Source: Ilyomonas sp965214235
GTDB taxonomy: Bacteria; Bacteroidota; Bacteroidia; Chitinophagales; Chitinophagaceae
Assembly: GCA_965214235.1 (NCBI GenBank)
Contig: CBDCBH010000003.1
Coordinates: 1,984,001 to 2,048,000, forward strand
Direction of reading: 5' to 3'
Length of the DNA stretch: 64,000 nucleotides
Positions 42,362-50,642 of the stretch are shown here, one piece after another. Made by a program: the position numbers and the translations under genes. The stretch's first letter is position 1. Every line of letters begins with the position of its first letter. The notes beneath the pieces were generated by a model, which ran no database searches, had not been told where the DNA came from, and worked only from the letters and a program-made list of their open reading frames with translations.

Positions 42362-43252
42362 ATGAAAAGCATTACATATCTTTTTTATTGTGTGCTATTA
42401 CTTAGTTATATAAGTTGTGGGCAGACAACTAAATTACCTGAGCCGTTAAAGGTGATTTTAAGTAAAAATAACAATACAACAAACGTCACTAAATATCTTA
42501 ATGAAGAAAAATGGAATGAATTATTTCCTAAGAGATACGGTGTCGGACTGAAAGATTCAATAAACAATAATCCGGATTTCTATTCTTTTAAAACGTTCGT
42601 TTTGGTTGCAAAACTATTTCCTTCATTTCTTTCGGAAGGAGATGAAAGCACACAGAAAAGAGAACTTGCTGCCTTTCTCGCCAATATAGCGCAGGAAACA
42701 AGCGGAGGATGGCAAACTGCTCCGGGTGGCTATTTTAAATGGGGGCTATACTTTTTGGAAGAAAATAACACGGGAGGCTTACATACTTACAATGACACAT
42801 CAAAGAAGAATTATCCGGGTGTTGAGGGAAAGTATTATTATGGTAGAGGACCTAAACAATTAACCTGGAATTATAACTATGGTCAGTTTAGCGAGGCTTG
42901 GTATGGAAGTAAGGACACTCTTCTTCAAAATCCAGACATCTTATCAAAAGATCCGATAGAATCCTTTGCATCCGCTTTATGGTTTTGGATGACACCACAA
43001 TATCCAAAACCTTCCTGTCATGATATAATGATTAAAAAATGGGTTCCCACATCAGATGATGTTCAAAAAGGAAGACTTGCAGGTTTTGGTGCAACTGTTA
43101 ATGTTATTAATGGGGGAATAGAATGTGGTACCGGGGAAGACTCTCCAAAAACGAAATACCGTTATCAATATTACCAGTACTTCTGCAATTATTTCCAGGT
43201 ATCTCCGGGTGACAATATTAGTTGCTCAAGCCAGAAGCCATTCGGTCAATAA
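42362..43252 (+). CDS. Chitinase, glycoside hydrolase family 19 (lipoprotein)
   Basis: A 296-residue exported GH19 protein that cuts chitin-type beta-1,4-GlcNAc chains. Signal with lipobox-like end YISC (Cys19). The GH19 domain: FYSFKTFVLVAKLFPSF, ELAAFLANIAQETSGGW with the catalytic Glu in QET, YYYGRGPKQLTWNYNYG (GRGxxQLTWxxNYG signature), SFASALWFWMTPQYPKPSCHDIM, and GFGATVNVINGGIECG. These are the family's two main signatures. It is a lone gene between elements E and F. The window also encodes a GH20 hexosaminidase and NagB, which could use the products. Confidence 0.93.
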   Translation: MKSITYLFYCVLLLSYISCGQTTKLPEPLKVILSKNNNTTNVTKYLNEEKWNELFPKRYGVGLKDSINNNPDFYSFKTFVLVAKLFPSFLSEGDESTQKRELAAFLANIAQETSGGWQTAPGGYFKWGLYFLEENNTGGLHTYNDTSKKNYPGVEGKYYYGRGPKQLTWNYNYGQFSEAWYGSKDTLLQNPDILSKDPIESFASALWFWMTPQYPKPSCHDIMIKKWVPTSDDVQKGRLAGFGATVNVINGGIECGTGEDSPKTKYRYQYYQYFCNYFQVSPGDNISCSSQKPFGQ

Positions 43253-43269
43253 ATCAGATTTTGATTTGA

Positions 43270-43445
43270 CACAATAAACCGCCTGCAACAATGCATTACC
43301 AAAAGTCAGGACTGGACACTGAAATCTCGGCTTTAGTTCGGCATCAGCTTTAGTCCGGGCTGACGAGTTTCAATTTAACATTTGTTCTTAATTTGTACTT
43401 TCATTTTCAATTAGGCGTTTGTCCGGGCAGGACTAGCACCGGTTT
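43270..43445. repeat. Class I attC-like element F (degenerate)
   Basis: Downstream of the chitinase gene. It has AGTCCGGGCTGACGAGTTTC, as in C1 and D, and then CATTTTCAATTAGGCGTTTG with TCCGGGCAGGAC, which matches the corresponding part of element B. This looks like two partial copies. Clear boundary arms were not found. Confidence 0.45.
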
Positions 43446-43554
43446 CCTCCCCTTCGGCAATGCAAAACGTAATGCGTCATTGTATTGCGCCACCCTACAC
43501 TCAAGAATTTCGAGTAAAAAATTTTAGATAAAAGAAAAATAATTGTAAAAATAA

Positions 43555-43590
43555 ATTGCGAAACCGAAAAGTTGCACATATATTTGCAAC
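43555..43590 (+). promoter_or_regulatory. Promoter and likely operator of the arsR-type operon
   Basis: ATTG (43555-43558), a 20-bp spacer and TATATTTG (43579-43586) match the Bacteroidota promoter TTTG-N19-21-TAnnTTTG. The inverted repeat GTTGCA-N8-TGCAAC (43571-43576, 43585-43590) overlaps the -7 box and is a good candidate operator for the ArsR-type regulator 33 bp downstream. Confidence 0.65.
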
Positions 43591-43622
43591 CGATTAGTTT
43601 CTTAAATAAATAGTTTAAACAA

Positions 43623-43949
43623 ATGAGGCGAGACATATTTCAAGCCATTGCAGACCCGACAAGGCGGGCTATTATCGCCTTAATTGCCTTACAGGCAATG
43701 ACCCCTAACACCCTTGCTGAAAACTTCAACACGACTCGACAAGCCGTGTCAAAACATTTACGCATTCTGACAGAATGTGAGCTTGTTAAACAAGAATATC
43801 AGGGCAGAGAAATTTACTACTCTCTCGAAATTGACAAAATGAAAGAAATAGATAAATGGTTAGAACAGTACCGAAAAATTTGGGAAAACCGATTTAATCA
43901 ATTGGACAAAGTACTATCAACAATAAAAAACAAAAAAAATGAAAAATGA
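43623..43949 (+). CDS. ArsR-family transcriptional regulator
   Basis: A 108-residue winged-helix repressor. Features: RRDIFQAIADPTRRAIIALI (start typical of the SdpR/ArsR group), MTPNTLAENFNTTRQAVSKHLRILTECELVKQEYQGREIYYSLE (recognition helix and wing), and a C-terminal WLEQYRKIWENRFNQL helix. It lacks the metal-binding CxC motif of ArsR itself. Members of this group are found right before SRPBCC genes, as here (11-bp overlap), and repress the operon. A palindrome at its promoter is its likely site. Confidence 0.92.
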   Translation: MRRDIFQAIADPTRRAIIALIALQAMTPNTLAENFNTTRQAVSKHLRILTECELVKQEYQGREIYYSLEIDKMKEIDKWLEQYRKIWENRFNQLDKVLSTIKNKKNEK

Positions 43950-44436
43950 TTTGCTATTTGATTTTACTGTTGACAAATCAACAAAAACAGTTTTTATAAA
44001 CAGGGAGTTTGATGCTGAACTTTCATTGGTATGGGATGCTTTTACCAAACAGGAACTTCTTGACCAATGGGTAGCACCTAAACCCTGGTCATCAAAAACA
44101 AAGTATATGAATTTTGAAGTTGGTGGACGAAGATTTTTTGCTATGGTTAGCCCTGAAGGACAGGAGCGATGGTCCATTCAGGAATATACTTCCATTACTC
44201 CAAAAACGAATTTCAAACTGTTTAATGCTTTTGCAGACAAAGACGAAAACCCCGAATTGCCGGGTTCTGATTGGGATTATAATTTCAGCGAACAAAATGG
44301 AACTACAAAAGTGAGTATTTCTATTTATAATGAATCCTTAGAACGGTTGGAAAAATTAGAAGAAGGTTTCAAAGTAGGAATGACTATGACATTGGATAAC
44401 CTGGAATATCTGTTGACAACCTTATCCAACAAATGA
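43939..44436 (+). CDS. SRPBCC (AHSA1-like) family protein
   Basis: A 165-residue START-like protein. Features: TVDKSTKTVFINREFDAELSLVWDAFTKQELLDQWVAPKPW (typical of AHSA1/CalC), FEVGGRRFFAMVSPEGQERW, and the final EGFKVGMTMTLDNLEYLL. The fold has a deep ligand pocket; actual ligands are unknown. It overlaps the arsR-like gene by 11 bp and the next small gene by 4 bp, so expression is coupled. Confidence 0.9.
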   Translation: MKNDLLFDFTVDKSTKTVFINREFDAELSLVWDAFTKQELLDQWVAPKPWSSKTKYMNFEVGGRRFFAMVSPEGQERWSIQEYTSITPKTNFKLFNAFADKDENPELPGSDWDYNFSEQNGTTKVSISIYNESLERLEKLEEGFKVGMTMTLDNLEYLLTTLSNK

Positions 44437-44642
44437 TTTGGATTTTTAAAACATCTGTCGAAACACAAAGTCAGGTTAAGAAACTCAAACCGCATATTAA
44501 TAAAATACTTCCTAATGAAAAATGGAATTTCGACCTTGAAGACTGCGACAAGATTTTGCGTATTGACAGTGAAGACAACCTGCGTTTGAAAATAATAGAC
44601 TTACTGAATATTCATAAATTTTACTGCGAAGAATTAGAATAA
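44433..44642 (+). CDS. Small conserved-looking protein in arsR-SRPBCC operon
   Basis: A 69-residue protein starting MIWIFKTSVETQSQVKKLKPH with a C-terminal acidic tail. The middle, NKWNFDLEDCDKILRID-like, has a beta-alpha-beta rhythm. It starts inside the SRPBCC stop (4-bp overlap) and is followed 32 bp later by a VOC gene. Small genes of this type often lie in such operons, but no function is known to me. It has no signal or membrane segment. Confidence 0.7.
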   Translation: MIWIFKTSVETQSQVKKLKPHINKILPNEKWNFDLEDCDKILRIDSEDNLRLKIIDLLNIHKFYCEELE

Positions 44643-44674
44643 AAAATCAAAAAAACAACATAAAATCAAAAACT

Positions 44675-45115
44675 ATGGCACTAATTAATCCTCACATTAA
44701 CTTCAACGGCAATGCCGAAGAAGCCTTTACATTTTACAAATCAGTATTTGGCGGAGAATTTACAAAAATTATGCGTTTTAAAGACCTCGCAAGTCCTGAA
44801 TTTCCAGTAGCAGAAAAAGATGAAAATAAGATTATGCTTATTGCTTTGCCTATCGGTAAATGCAATGTGTTGATGGCAAATGATGTTCCTGAATTTTTAG
44901 GGCGGGTAAACGAGAATGAGAATAGAAGTAAAATTTCAATCAGTGCAGAAAGCAAAGAAGAAGCAGATAAATTATTTAATGGACTTTCGGCAGGTGGAGA
45001 AATAGAAATGTCTATCACAGATAGTCCATGGGGTACATATTTTGGTATGTTTAGAGACAAATATGGCATTGAATGGATGGTGGACTTTGACCCAAAATAT
45101 AACGGAAAAGTATAA
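44675..45115 (+). CDS. VOC family protein (PhnB-like glyoxalase fold)
   Basis: A 146-residue glyoxalase/VOC-fold protein. Features: INPHINFNGNAEEAFTFYKSVFGGEF (PhnB-like start), IMLIALPIGKCNVLMANDVPE, SISAESKEEADKLFNGLSAGGEIEM and the end SPWGTYFGMFRDKYGIEWMVDF. The family holds metal-dependent dioxygenases, isomerases and resistance proteins; this subgroup is mostly uncharacterised. It is the last gene of the arsR-SRPBCC operon, and an element-like sequence begins 16 bp after its stop. Confidence 0.92.
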   Translation: MALINPHINFNGNAEEAFTFYKSVFGGEFTKIMRFKDLASPEFPVAEKDENKIMLIALPIGKCNVLMANDVPEFLGRVNENENRSKISISAESKEEADKLFNGLSAGGEIEMSITDSPWGTYFGMFRDKYGIEWMVDFDPKYNGKV

Positions 45116-45131
45116 GCAAAAAACAACGAAC

Positions 45132-45470
45132 GCCTAACATGAACTGTGTAAAAAACCAAATAAATTTTAAGGTTTAGCGGAGCAATAATTGGGTTGATAG
45201 ATTGTATTGTTTTTATAGTTATGGACAAACAAGAGGAAGAACATATCTCATACTGTGCTATCTATCCTAATGCAGGCTTTTAAATAAGCATGTTCTGGCA
45301 AACGGAAGAACCATTGGCTATAAATTAATATCAGCAATAGTTTTAGCAAACGGAGCGCTATTCGGCTTTTGTTTTTATCCTACTTTTAAATCAATTTTTA
45401 GGCTTCAGTTTTAGACTTGACTTTTTTCAAATATCCGAACGCTGGCAGTAGTTATTCGTTACCCGCTTTT
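45132..45470. repeat. Degraded attC-like sequence G (right end of array)
   Basis: GCCTAAC at 45132-45138 follows the VOC gene as in element B, but no matching right arm is found. A second start, TGCAGGCTTTTAAATAAGC at about 45271, resembles the start of element C2. The rest (AGGCTTCAGTTTTAGACTTGA near 45400) is like parts of class I. It seems to be fused remnants of several elements before the core gene at 45593. Confidence 0.45.
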
Positions 45471-45512
45471 AAAATCATTCAGACTTTTTTACTTAAAAAT
45501 CTGAATGATTTT
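45471..45512. terminator. Hairpin, probable terminator
   Basis: AAAATCATTCAGA (45471-45483) is exactly complementary to TCTGAATGATTTT (45500-45512), with T- and A-rich loop sequence. It lies between the array and the radical SAM gene. Confidence 0.6.
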
Positions 45513-45592
45513 CACATCAAAAACAAACACCGTTTTAACATGAAACAATGGCAAAAACAAATGCACGGAACAGCCTTTGCACATAAGCCATC

Positions 45593-46690
45593 ATGCTAAT
45601 GAAAGAACCTCTTTTATCTACTGTTACAACACCCATTTCTGACACTATAAAGCCGCAAAAGGCATGGATGCCGCGGCAGGTTTTGTTTACACCCGAAGCG
45701 CTTGACGAGCCGTTTGGGCAACAAATTTTTGAACGTGTTTCTCACCTGAATTTACCCATCGAAGTATTAAAAAATAACCGCCTCACTAACCTGCGTGGCG
45801 AAGATGAAAAAGAAACGTATCGTCTTTCTAAAACCACGATGGCTGTTGTGAAAGCACCGCCTGGCGCAATGAAATTACAACCCATTCCGCCCAGTGCCGA
45901 CTGGCAGTTTCATTTGGCGCAAGGATGCCCGGCGCATTGCCAGTATTGTTACCTGGCGGGTAGTCTTTCCGGACCTCCGGTGGTGCGTGTGTTTGCCAAT
46001 CTGCCTTCTATTTTAGAGAACACATTGCAATACATCAATCCGGATAAACAAACCAGTTTTGAAGCCAGTTGCTATACCGATCCCTTAAGCATTGAACATC
46101 TTACCGGAAGTTTAGCGGAATGCATTTCTTTCTTTGGCAAACAGGAGAATGGCAGGCTTCGCTTTGTTACCAAATTTGCAAATACAAATTCATTGCTTTT
46201 ATTGCCACATAACAATCATACACAATGGCGGTTTAGCCTGAATGCAGAACCTATTACCAAACGGTTGGAAGGCGGTACGGCTTCTCTGCTGCAACGCTTG
46301 CAAGCTATGCGCAGCGCGGCTTTGCCGAAAGTAGAAGGCGGCGGTGGCTATCCGATAGGTGCAGTTATTGCGCCCATTATGCCTATGCCGGATTGGGAAG
46401 AAGTGTATGCTAAATTGTTGGATGAAATGGAGCGTCATCTAAACTTCAATCCTGATTTAACTTTTGAATTAATCAGCCATCGCTTTACACCCGGCTCTAA
46501 AGATGTATTGATGGGCTGGTATCCTAATACAAGCTTGGATATGAGCGAAGAAAACCGCTCTATCAAGCGCAATAAATTTGGTGGCGTAAAGTATGTTTAT
46601 ACAAAAGATATGATGCAGAAACTTCGTTCTTTTTTTGAAAGAGAAATAATGAAGCGTTTTCCGAAGGCGAAGATTTTGTATTGGACGTAA
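45593..46690 (+). CDS. Spore photoproduct lyase-like radical SAM protein
   Basis: A 365-residue radical SAM protein of the SplB-like group. The cluster-binding motif is in LAQGCPAHCQYCYLAGSLSG (C-x3-C-x2-C), near residue 110. Other marks: TSFEASCYTDPLSIEHLTG, LRFVTKFANTN, WRFSLNAEPITKRLEGGTA and LTFELISHRFTPGSKDVLMGWYPN. SplB repairs spore photoproduct thymine dimers, but these organisms do not form spores, so the substrate here is an open question. It starts 80 bp after the hairpin, and converges with obgE across a long terminator. Confidence 0.9.
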   Translation: MLMKEPLLSTVTTPISDTIKPQKAWMPRQVLFTPEALDEPFGQQIFERVSHLNLPIEVLKNNRLTNLRGEDEKETYRLSKTTMAVVKAPPGAMKLQPIPPSADWQFHLAQGCPAHCQYCYLAGSLSGPPVVRVFANLPSILENTLQYINPDKQTSFEASCYTDPLSIEHLTGSLAECISFFGKQENGRLRFVTKFANTNSLLLLPHNNHTQWRFSLNAEPITKRLEGGTASLLQRLQAMRSAALPKVEGGGGYPIGAVIAPIMPMPDWEEVYAKLLDEMERHLNFNPDLTFELISHRFTPGSKDVLMGWYPNTSLDMSEENRSIKRNKFGGVKYVYTKDMMQKLRSFFEREIMKRFPKAKILYWT

Positions 46691-46695
46691 AATCA

Positions 46696-46773
46696 GTTGA
46701 TGGTTGGTTGTTGGTAGTTGATGGGTATAGCGTCAAACTCTTTTCTTTATTCTACCAACAACCAACCATCAAC
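46696..46773. terminator. Bidirectional terminator with 22-bp perfect stem
   Basis: GTTGATGGTTGGTTGTTGGTAG (46696-46717) is perfectly complementary to the sequence at 46752-46773, separated by 34 nt. It lies between the convergent radical SAM and obgE genes and overlaps the last codons of obgE. Confidence 0.8.
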
Positions 46774-47773
46774 TATTAACCGGCTTGTTCAACACTTGCC
46801 ACAACAAATCTTTTAACTCAACAATGCCCTGATTGGTTAGGGATGAAATAAAAAGATGCGGAATATTTTGAGGCAATTCTTTTTCAATAGCAGCTTTCAA
46901 TTCATCGTCAAGCATATCACTTTTACTGATGGCAATTACAAAATCTTTTTGCAGCAATTCAGGGTTGTATTCTTTTAATTCGTTTACCAGAATATCAAAT
47001 TCTTTTTTATGATTGTTGCTGTCGGCAGGAATTAAAAACAACAGTGCAGAGTTACGTTCAATGTGTCGCAAAAAGCGATGCCCCAATCCTTTTCCTTCAG
47101 CTGCACCTTCAATAATACCGGGCAAATCCGCAATCGCAAAACTCTTTCCATCACGATAGTCAACAATGCCCAGTTGCGGCGTTAACGTTGTAAACGCATA
47201 GTTAGCGATCTTTGGTTTTGCTGCACTAACAACCGATAATAATGTAGATTTTCCTGCATTGGGGAAACCTACCAAACCTACGTCTGCCAATACTTTCAGC
47301 TCTAATATCTTCCAGCCTTCGCTGCCATCTTCGCCAGGCTGTGCATGGTCGGGAGCCTGGTTGGTTGGCGTTGCAAAATTACTATTGCCAAGCCCGCCGC
47401 GGCCGCCGTGCACCCATACAAACTCCTGTCCTTCTTCTAATATCTCTATTTCTTTTTTATCTGTTTCTTCATCACGCGCTACGGTGCCCAATGGCACTTC
47501 TATAATAATGTCTTTGCCATCTCTGCCGGTGCTGTTGTTTTTACTTCCATTCTCGCCATTTTCTGCAATTACATTTTTATAATAACGTAAGTGCAGCAAC
47601 GTCCACAACTGCCTGTTGCCACGTAAAATAATATGCCCGCCGCGACCACCATCGCCGCCATCGGGTCCGCCCATGGCGGTAAGTTTATTGCGCATAAAAT
47701 GACGGCTGCCTGCGCCGCCATGACCGCTTTTGCACCACACGCGGATATAATCTATAAAGTTGTTTTTTTCCAT
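46769..47773 (-). CDS. obgE: GTPase ObgE/CgtA
   Basis: A 334-residue Obg GTPase, involved in 50S ribosome assembly and stress signalling. Start is at the ATG at 47773 (MEKNNFIDYIRVWCKSG), as the longer frame adds an unrelated 38 residues. The glycine-rich Obg domain is clear (GHGGAGSRHFMRNK, GGPDGGDGGRGGHII, GGRGGLGNSNFATPTNQAP). The G domain has GFPNAGKSTLLS (G1), DLPGIIEG (G3), SKSD (G4) and SSLTNQGI (G5). The C-terminal OCT domain is absent, as is common in Bacteroidota. It ends within the terminator stem. Confidence 0.96.
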   Translation of the reverse strand: MEKNNFIDYIRVWCKSGHGGAGSRHFMRNKLTAMGGPDGGDGGRGGHIILRGNRQLWTLLHLRYYKNVIAENGENGSKNNSTGRDGKDIIIEVPLGTVARDEETDKKEIEILEEGQEFVWVHGGRGGLGNSNFATPTNQAPDHAQPGEDGSEGWKILELKVLADVGLVGFPNAGKSTLLSVVSAAKPKIANYAFTTLTPQLGIVDYRDGKSFAIADLPGIIEGAAEGKGLGHRFLRHIERNSALLFLIPADSNNHKKEFDILVNELKEYNPELLQKDFVIAISKSDMLDDELKAAIEKELPQNIPHLFISSLTNQGIVELKDLLWQVLNKPVNS

Positions 47774-47977
47774 TGCAATGCAAATATCGTTTTGTTTAAC
47801 AGAACAAGGATATCGCAGTAATTGAAGATGTAATAAGTAAGATGTAATGTTGAATATTTTACAACAGCGCAGATAGCAGGATTGCATAATGTTGTAACCG
47901 CCTCGTTCAAATAAATATTACCTCTTACTTATTCAATTTTACATCAAAAACATACCATTCATTATCTTCGCCCGCCT

Positions 47978-48973
47978 ATGAAAGAAGTGGTTTTAAGCGG
48001 TATTCGTCCTACGGGTTTTTTACATTTGGGCAACTTGTTTGGCGCTGTTGCCAACTGGGTGAACATGCAGGATGAATACAACTGTTTGATTTGTGTAGTG
48101 GATTGGCACAGCCTCACTACGCACCCCGATACAAAGCAATTAAAACAAAACGTGCATCGGCTGTTGTCGGAGTTAATCGCCTGCGGCATCAACCCCGAAA
48201 AAACGGTGTTGTATGTACAAAGCGATGTGCCGCAAATTGCTGAATTGTATTTGTATTTAAACATGCTCGCTTACAAAGGCGAGCTTGAAAAAACGGCAAC
48301 GTTTAAAGACAAAGTGCGTCAGCATCCTGATAATATAAACGCCGGGTTGCTTACTTATCCGGTGTTGCAGGCGGCAGATATTTTAATTCATCGTGCAGTA
48401 AATGTTCCTGTTGGTAAAGACCAGGAACAGCACTTAGAAATGGCACGCAATTTTGCAGAGCGTTTTAATCATCGTTACAGCGAAGTGTTTCCGTTGCCGT
48501 ATCCTTTTAACTACGGAAGTAATCTTATAAAAATTATGAGTCTTGATGGTAATGGCAAGATGAGTAAAAGCGATAATGAAATGTCAACGCTGTTTATTGC
48601 TGATGAAGATGATGCCATCCGCAAAAAAATAATGAAGGCAAAAACAGATAGCGGACCAACAGAGCCAAACAGCGAAAAGCCCGATTACATTGCCAACCTG
48701 TTTACGCTAATGCAAGTGGTAAGCAGTGCGGATACGATGGCTTATTTTGAAGAAGCTTTTGCAGATCGCAGCATCAGGTATGGCGATATGAAAAAGCAGT
48801 TAGCGGAAGACATGATCCATTTTATAAAACCCATCAGGGAAAAAGCAAAAGCCATTCAAAATGATGTTGATTATTTATCTGAAGTAATTTTACTTGGCAA
48901 AGAAAAAGCACAGCAAAGTGCCGCTAAAACCCTGGCATTGGTACGCAGTGCAGTGGGCGTAAATTATGTGTAG
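47978..48973 (+). CDS. trpS: Tryptophanyl-tRNA synthetase
   Basis: A 331-residue class I TrpRS. Features: SGIRPTGFLHLGNLFGA (HIGH-like HLGN), VDWHSLTTHPD, YPVLQAADILIHRAVNVPVGKDQEQHLEMAR (tryptophan pocket, QAADIL), and LDGNGKMSKSDNEMSTL (KMSKS). All is normal in length. TATCTTCG about 17 bp before the ATG is a -7-like box, one base off the consensus. It is divergent from obgE by about 200 bp. Confidence 0.96.
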   Translation: MKEVVLSGIRPTGFLHLGNLFGAVANWVNMQDEYNCLICVVDWHSLTTHPDTKQLKQNVHRLLSELIACGINPEKTVLYVQSDVPQIAELYLYLNMLAYKGELEKTATFKDKVRQHPDNINAGLLTYPVLQAADILIHRAVNVPVGKDQEQHLEMARNFAERFNHRYSEVFPLPYPFNYGSNLIKIMSLDGNGKMSKSDNEMSTLFIADEDDAIRKKIMKAKTDSGPTEPNSEKPDYIANLFTLMQVVSSADTMAYFEEAFADRSIRYGDMKKQLAEDMIHFIKPIREKAKAIQNDVDYLSEVILLGKEKAQQSAAKTLALVRSAVGVNYV

Positions 48974-49084
48974 AGTGAGCGATGAGCTGTAAGCTTTGAG
49001 GTATGAGTTAAATAAAAACAAGATAAAAACAAACGATTGTAAAAGCTTATGCGTATAGCAAAAGCTCACTGCTAAAAATAAAAA

Positions 49085-49723
49085 ATGATGTCGAAAATTT
49101 ATAAGCCGAAGCACGTTGCAGTAGCCGGAAACATTGGTGCCGGCAAAACAACACTCACCGAGTTACTGAGTAAGCATTACAAATGGATTCCTCAATTTGA
49201 AGACGTGGATAACAACCCTTATCTAATGGATTTTTATGATGATATGCCGCGTTGGAGTTTCAACTTGCAGGTTTATTTTTTAAACAGTCGGTTGAATCAG
49301 CTGTTGGAAATAAAGGAAGGTACAGAGACCGTAATCCAGGACAGAACCATTTATGAAGATGCCAATATTTTTGCACCGAATCTGCACGACATGGGCTTAA
49401 TGAGTCAGCGTGATTTTAGTAATTACTATAACTTTTTTCAAACCTTAAAAAGCATGATTCAGCCACCGGATTTATTAATTTATTTAAAAGCATCGGTACC
49501 AACATTAGTAGGGCAAATTCAAAAGCGCGGAAGAGAATATGAAGAAAACATAAGACTTGATTATTTAAAAAAATTGAACGTTTTGTACAACAAATGGATT
49601 GATTCGTACAAAGAAGGAAAGCTGCTGGTGGTGGATGTTGACAAAAACAAATTTGCCGAAAACAGCGAGGATTTAGGGAGCATTATTAATAATGTTGATG
49701 CTATGTTATTCGGGTTATTTTAA
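49085..49723 (+). CDS. Deoxynucleoside kinase
   Basis: A 212-residue P-loop deoxynucleoside kinase. Features: VAVAGNIGAGKTTLTELLSKHY (Walker A), FEDVDNNPYLMDFYDD, WSFNLQVYFLNSRLNQL, VIQDRTIYEDANIFA (the D-R-S/T-x-x-E lid motif), DLLIYLKASVPTLVGQIQKRGREYE. These phosphorylate deoxyadenosine, deoxyguanosine or pyrimidines for dNTP salvage; specificity cannot be told. The start may be either of two adjacent Met codons. It is 111 bp after trpS. Confidence 0.93.
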   Translation: MMSKIYKPKHVAVAGNIGAGKTTLTELLSKHYKWIPQFEDVDNNPYLMDFYDDMPRWSFNLQVYFLNSRLNQLLEIKEGTETVIQDRTIYEDANIFAPNLHDMGLMSQRDFSNYYNFFQTLKSMIQPPDLLIYLKASVPTLVGQIQKRGREYEENIRLDYLKKLNVLYNKWIDSYKEGKLLVVDVDKNKFAENSEDLGSIINNVDAMLFGLF

Positions 49724-49969
49724 AACAAAAAATTCTGTTACTTATGTTTCTTCTATTGCTAAGTTGTGTAAAACATATTTCGAGATTGAGAGAATGAACA
49801 CATGGATTAATTTTTCAGAATCTTACTCGCCGCCTTGAAGCATCTATCAAAGCTTTGATATAATTGACATCTTCGTTTTCTTTTACAGCAAACTTCAAAC
49901 ATCTTTCTCCATAAAATTTTTCAGGCAAAACAATTTTGAATCTTTAAAAAGGGTTGACTTCGTGGAAAC
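49724..49969. other. Intergenic region, no gene seen
   Basis: AT-rich sequence with stops in all frames and no clear RNA. It separates the deoxynucleoside kinase from the end of a broken response regulator on the other strand. A few short segments might be remnants but I cannot support any. Confidence 0.3.
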
Positions 49970-50419
49970 TTAAATGTCCATTTCCAATTTTGCAGAGGAT
50001 GAAAAAATAACTTGTAGATGCTTTGATAATGGCTTTTCTAGGAAAGATTTTACCAGCTGATTTTGATGCGCACGTATAATATCACGCTCATCCAAAGAAG
50101 AAGACAGAATATAAATTGTAAACCACTTTACAATTTACGAAGGCATTAATTGTAATTTATCCAATACCTGCCAGCCATTTAAACTAGGCATATTGATGTC
50201 TAAAAAAAGAACGGTTCGCACCGGGTGTTTTGAGTATTCAGTTCCAATATAATTTATTCCTTCCTGCGGGTTGGTGAATCCAACAATATCTACATTTAAA
50301 TCTGGAAAGACTCTTTTGATATAAAGAACGGCAAGTGTATTATGTAACGAGTCGTCATCTAAAAAGATGATTCTTTTAAATTGGGTAAGCATATTATGCG
50401 ATTTTGTTTTGCCACACAA
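49970..50419 (-). pseudogene. Response regulator receiver protein with in-frame stop
   Basis: A stand-alone receiver (REC) protein interrupted by TAA at 50135-50137. The first 94 residues have RIIFLDDDSLHNTLAV (acidic pocket), TVLFLDINMPSLNGWQVLDKLQL (phosphorylated Asp in LDIN). After the stop, the same frame gives TIYILSSSLDERDIIRAHQN and VKSFLEKPLSKHLQ, which are the end of a REC fold (SSS switch and K-P). The stop lies where the neighbour at 50643 has an ordinary residue, so a single nonsense change is the simplest reading. Total would be about 149 residues. Neighbour of a REC/kinase operon. Confidence 0.78.
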
Positions 50420-50642
50420 TATTTTTACTGTGCGTCAAATGGTAGTAGTAAAAGTGAGAAGCAACACTCCAAAATATATTTTATCTGTGTAAAATTCTGG
50501 TAATATATACTGTCATTATTATTTTATCACTCCTGCTTTGTTTATTAATAATATTTTCCGTTTGTTTTTAAGAGTTCTGTATAGCGGATACTCTTAAAAG
50601 TAATAATTACCTGGTTTACAATATGTTGTCTAATTACAAATA

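Noticed and set aside
44734..45228. A 164-residue frame on the minus strand across the VOC gene.
   Set aside because: It lies almost wholly over the VOC coding sequence, has low-complexity Ser/Ile-rich content and no family features. It is a shadow of the real gene.
35960..45500. A CRISPR array, suggested by repeated elements at intervals.
   Set aside because: The units are 195-350 bp, imperfect, and separated by whole genes of 0.5-2 kb rather than by short spacers. No cas gene is present.
35960..45500. A transposon or genomic island with its own integrase.
   Set aside because: No transposase, tyrosine or serine recombinase was found in this stretch and no flanking tRNA or direct repeat borders it. 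If an integrase drives the array, it is outside the window.
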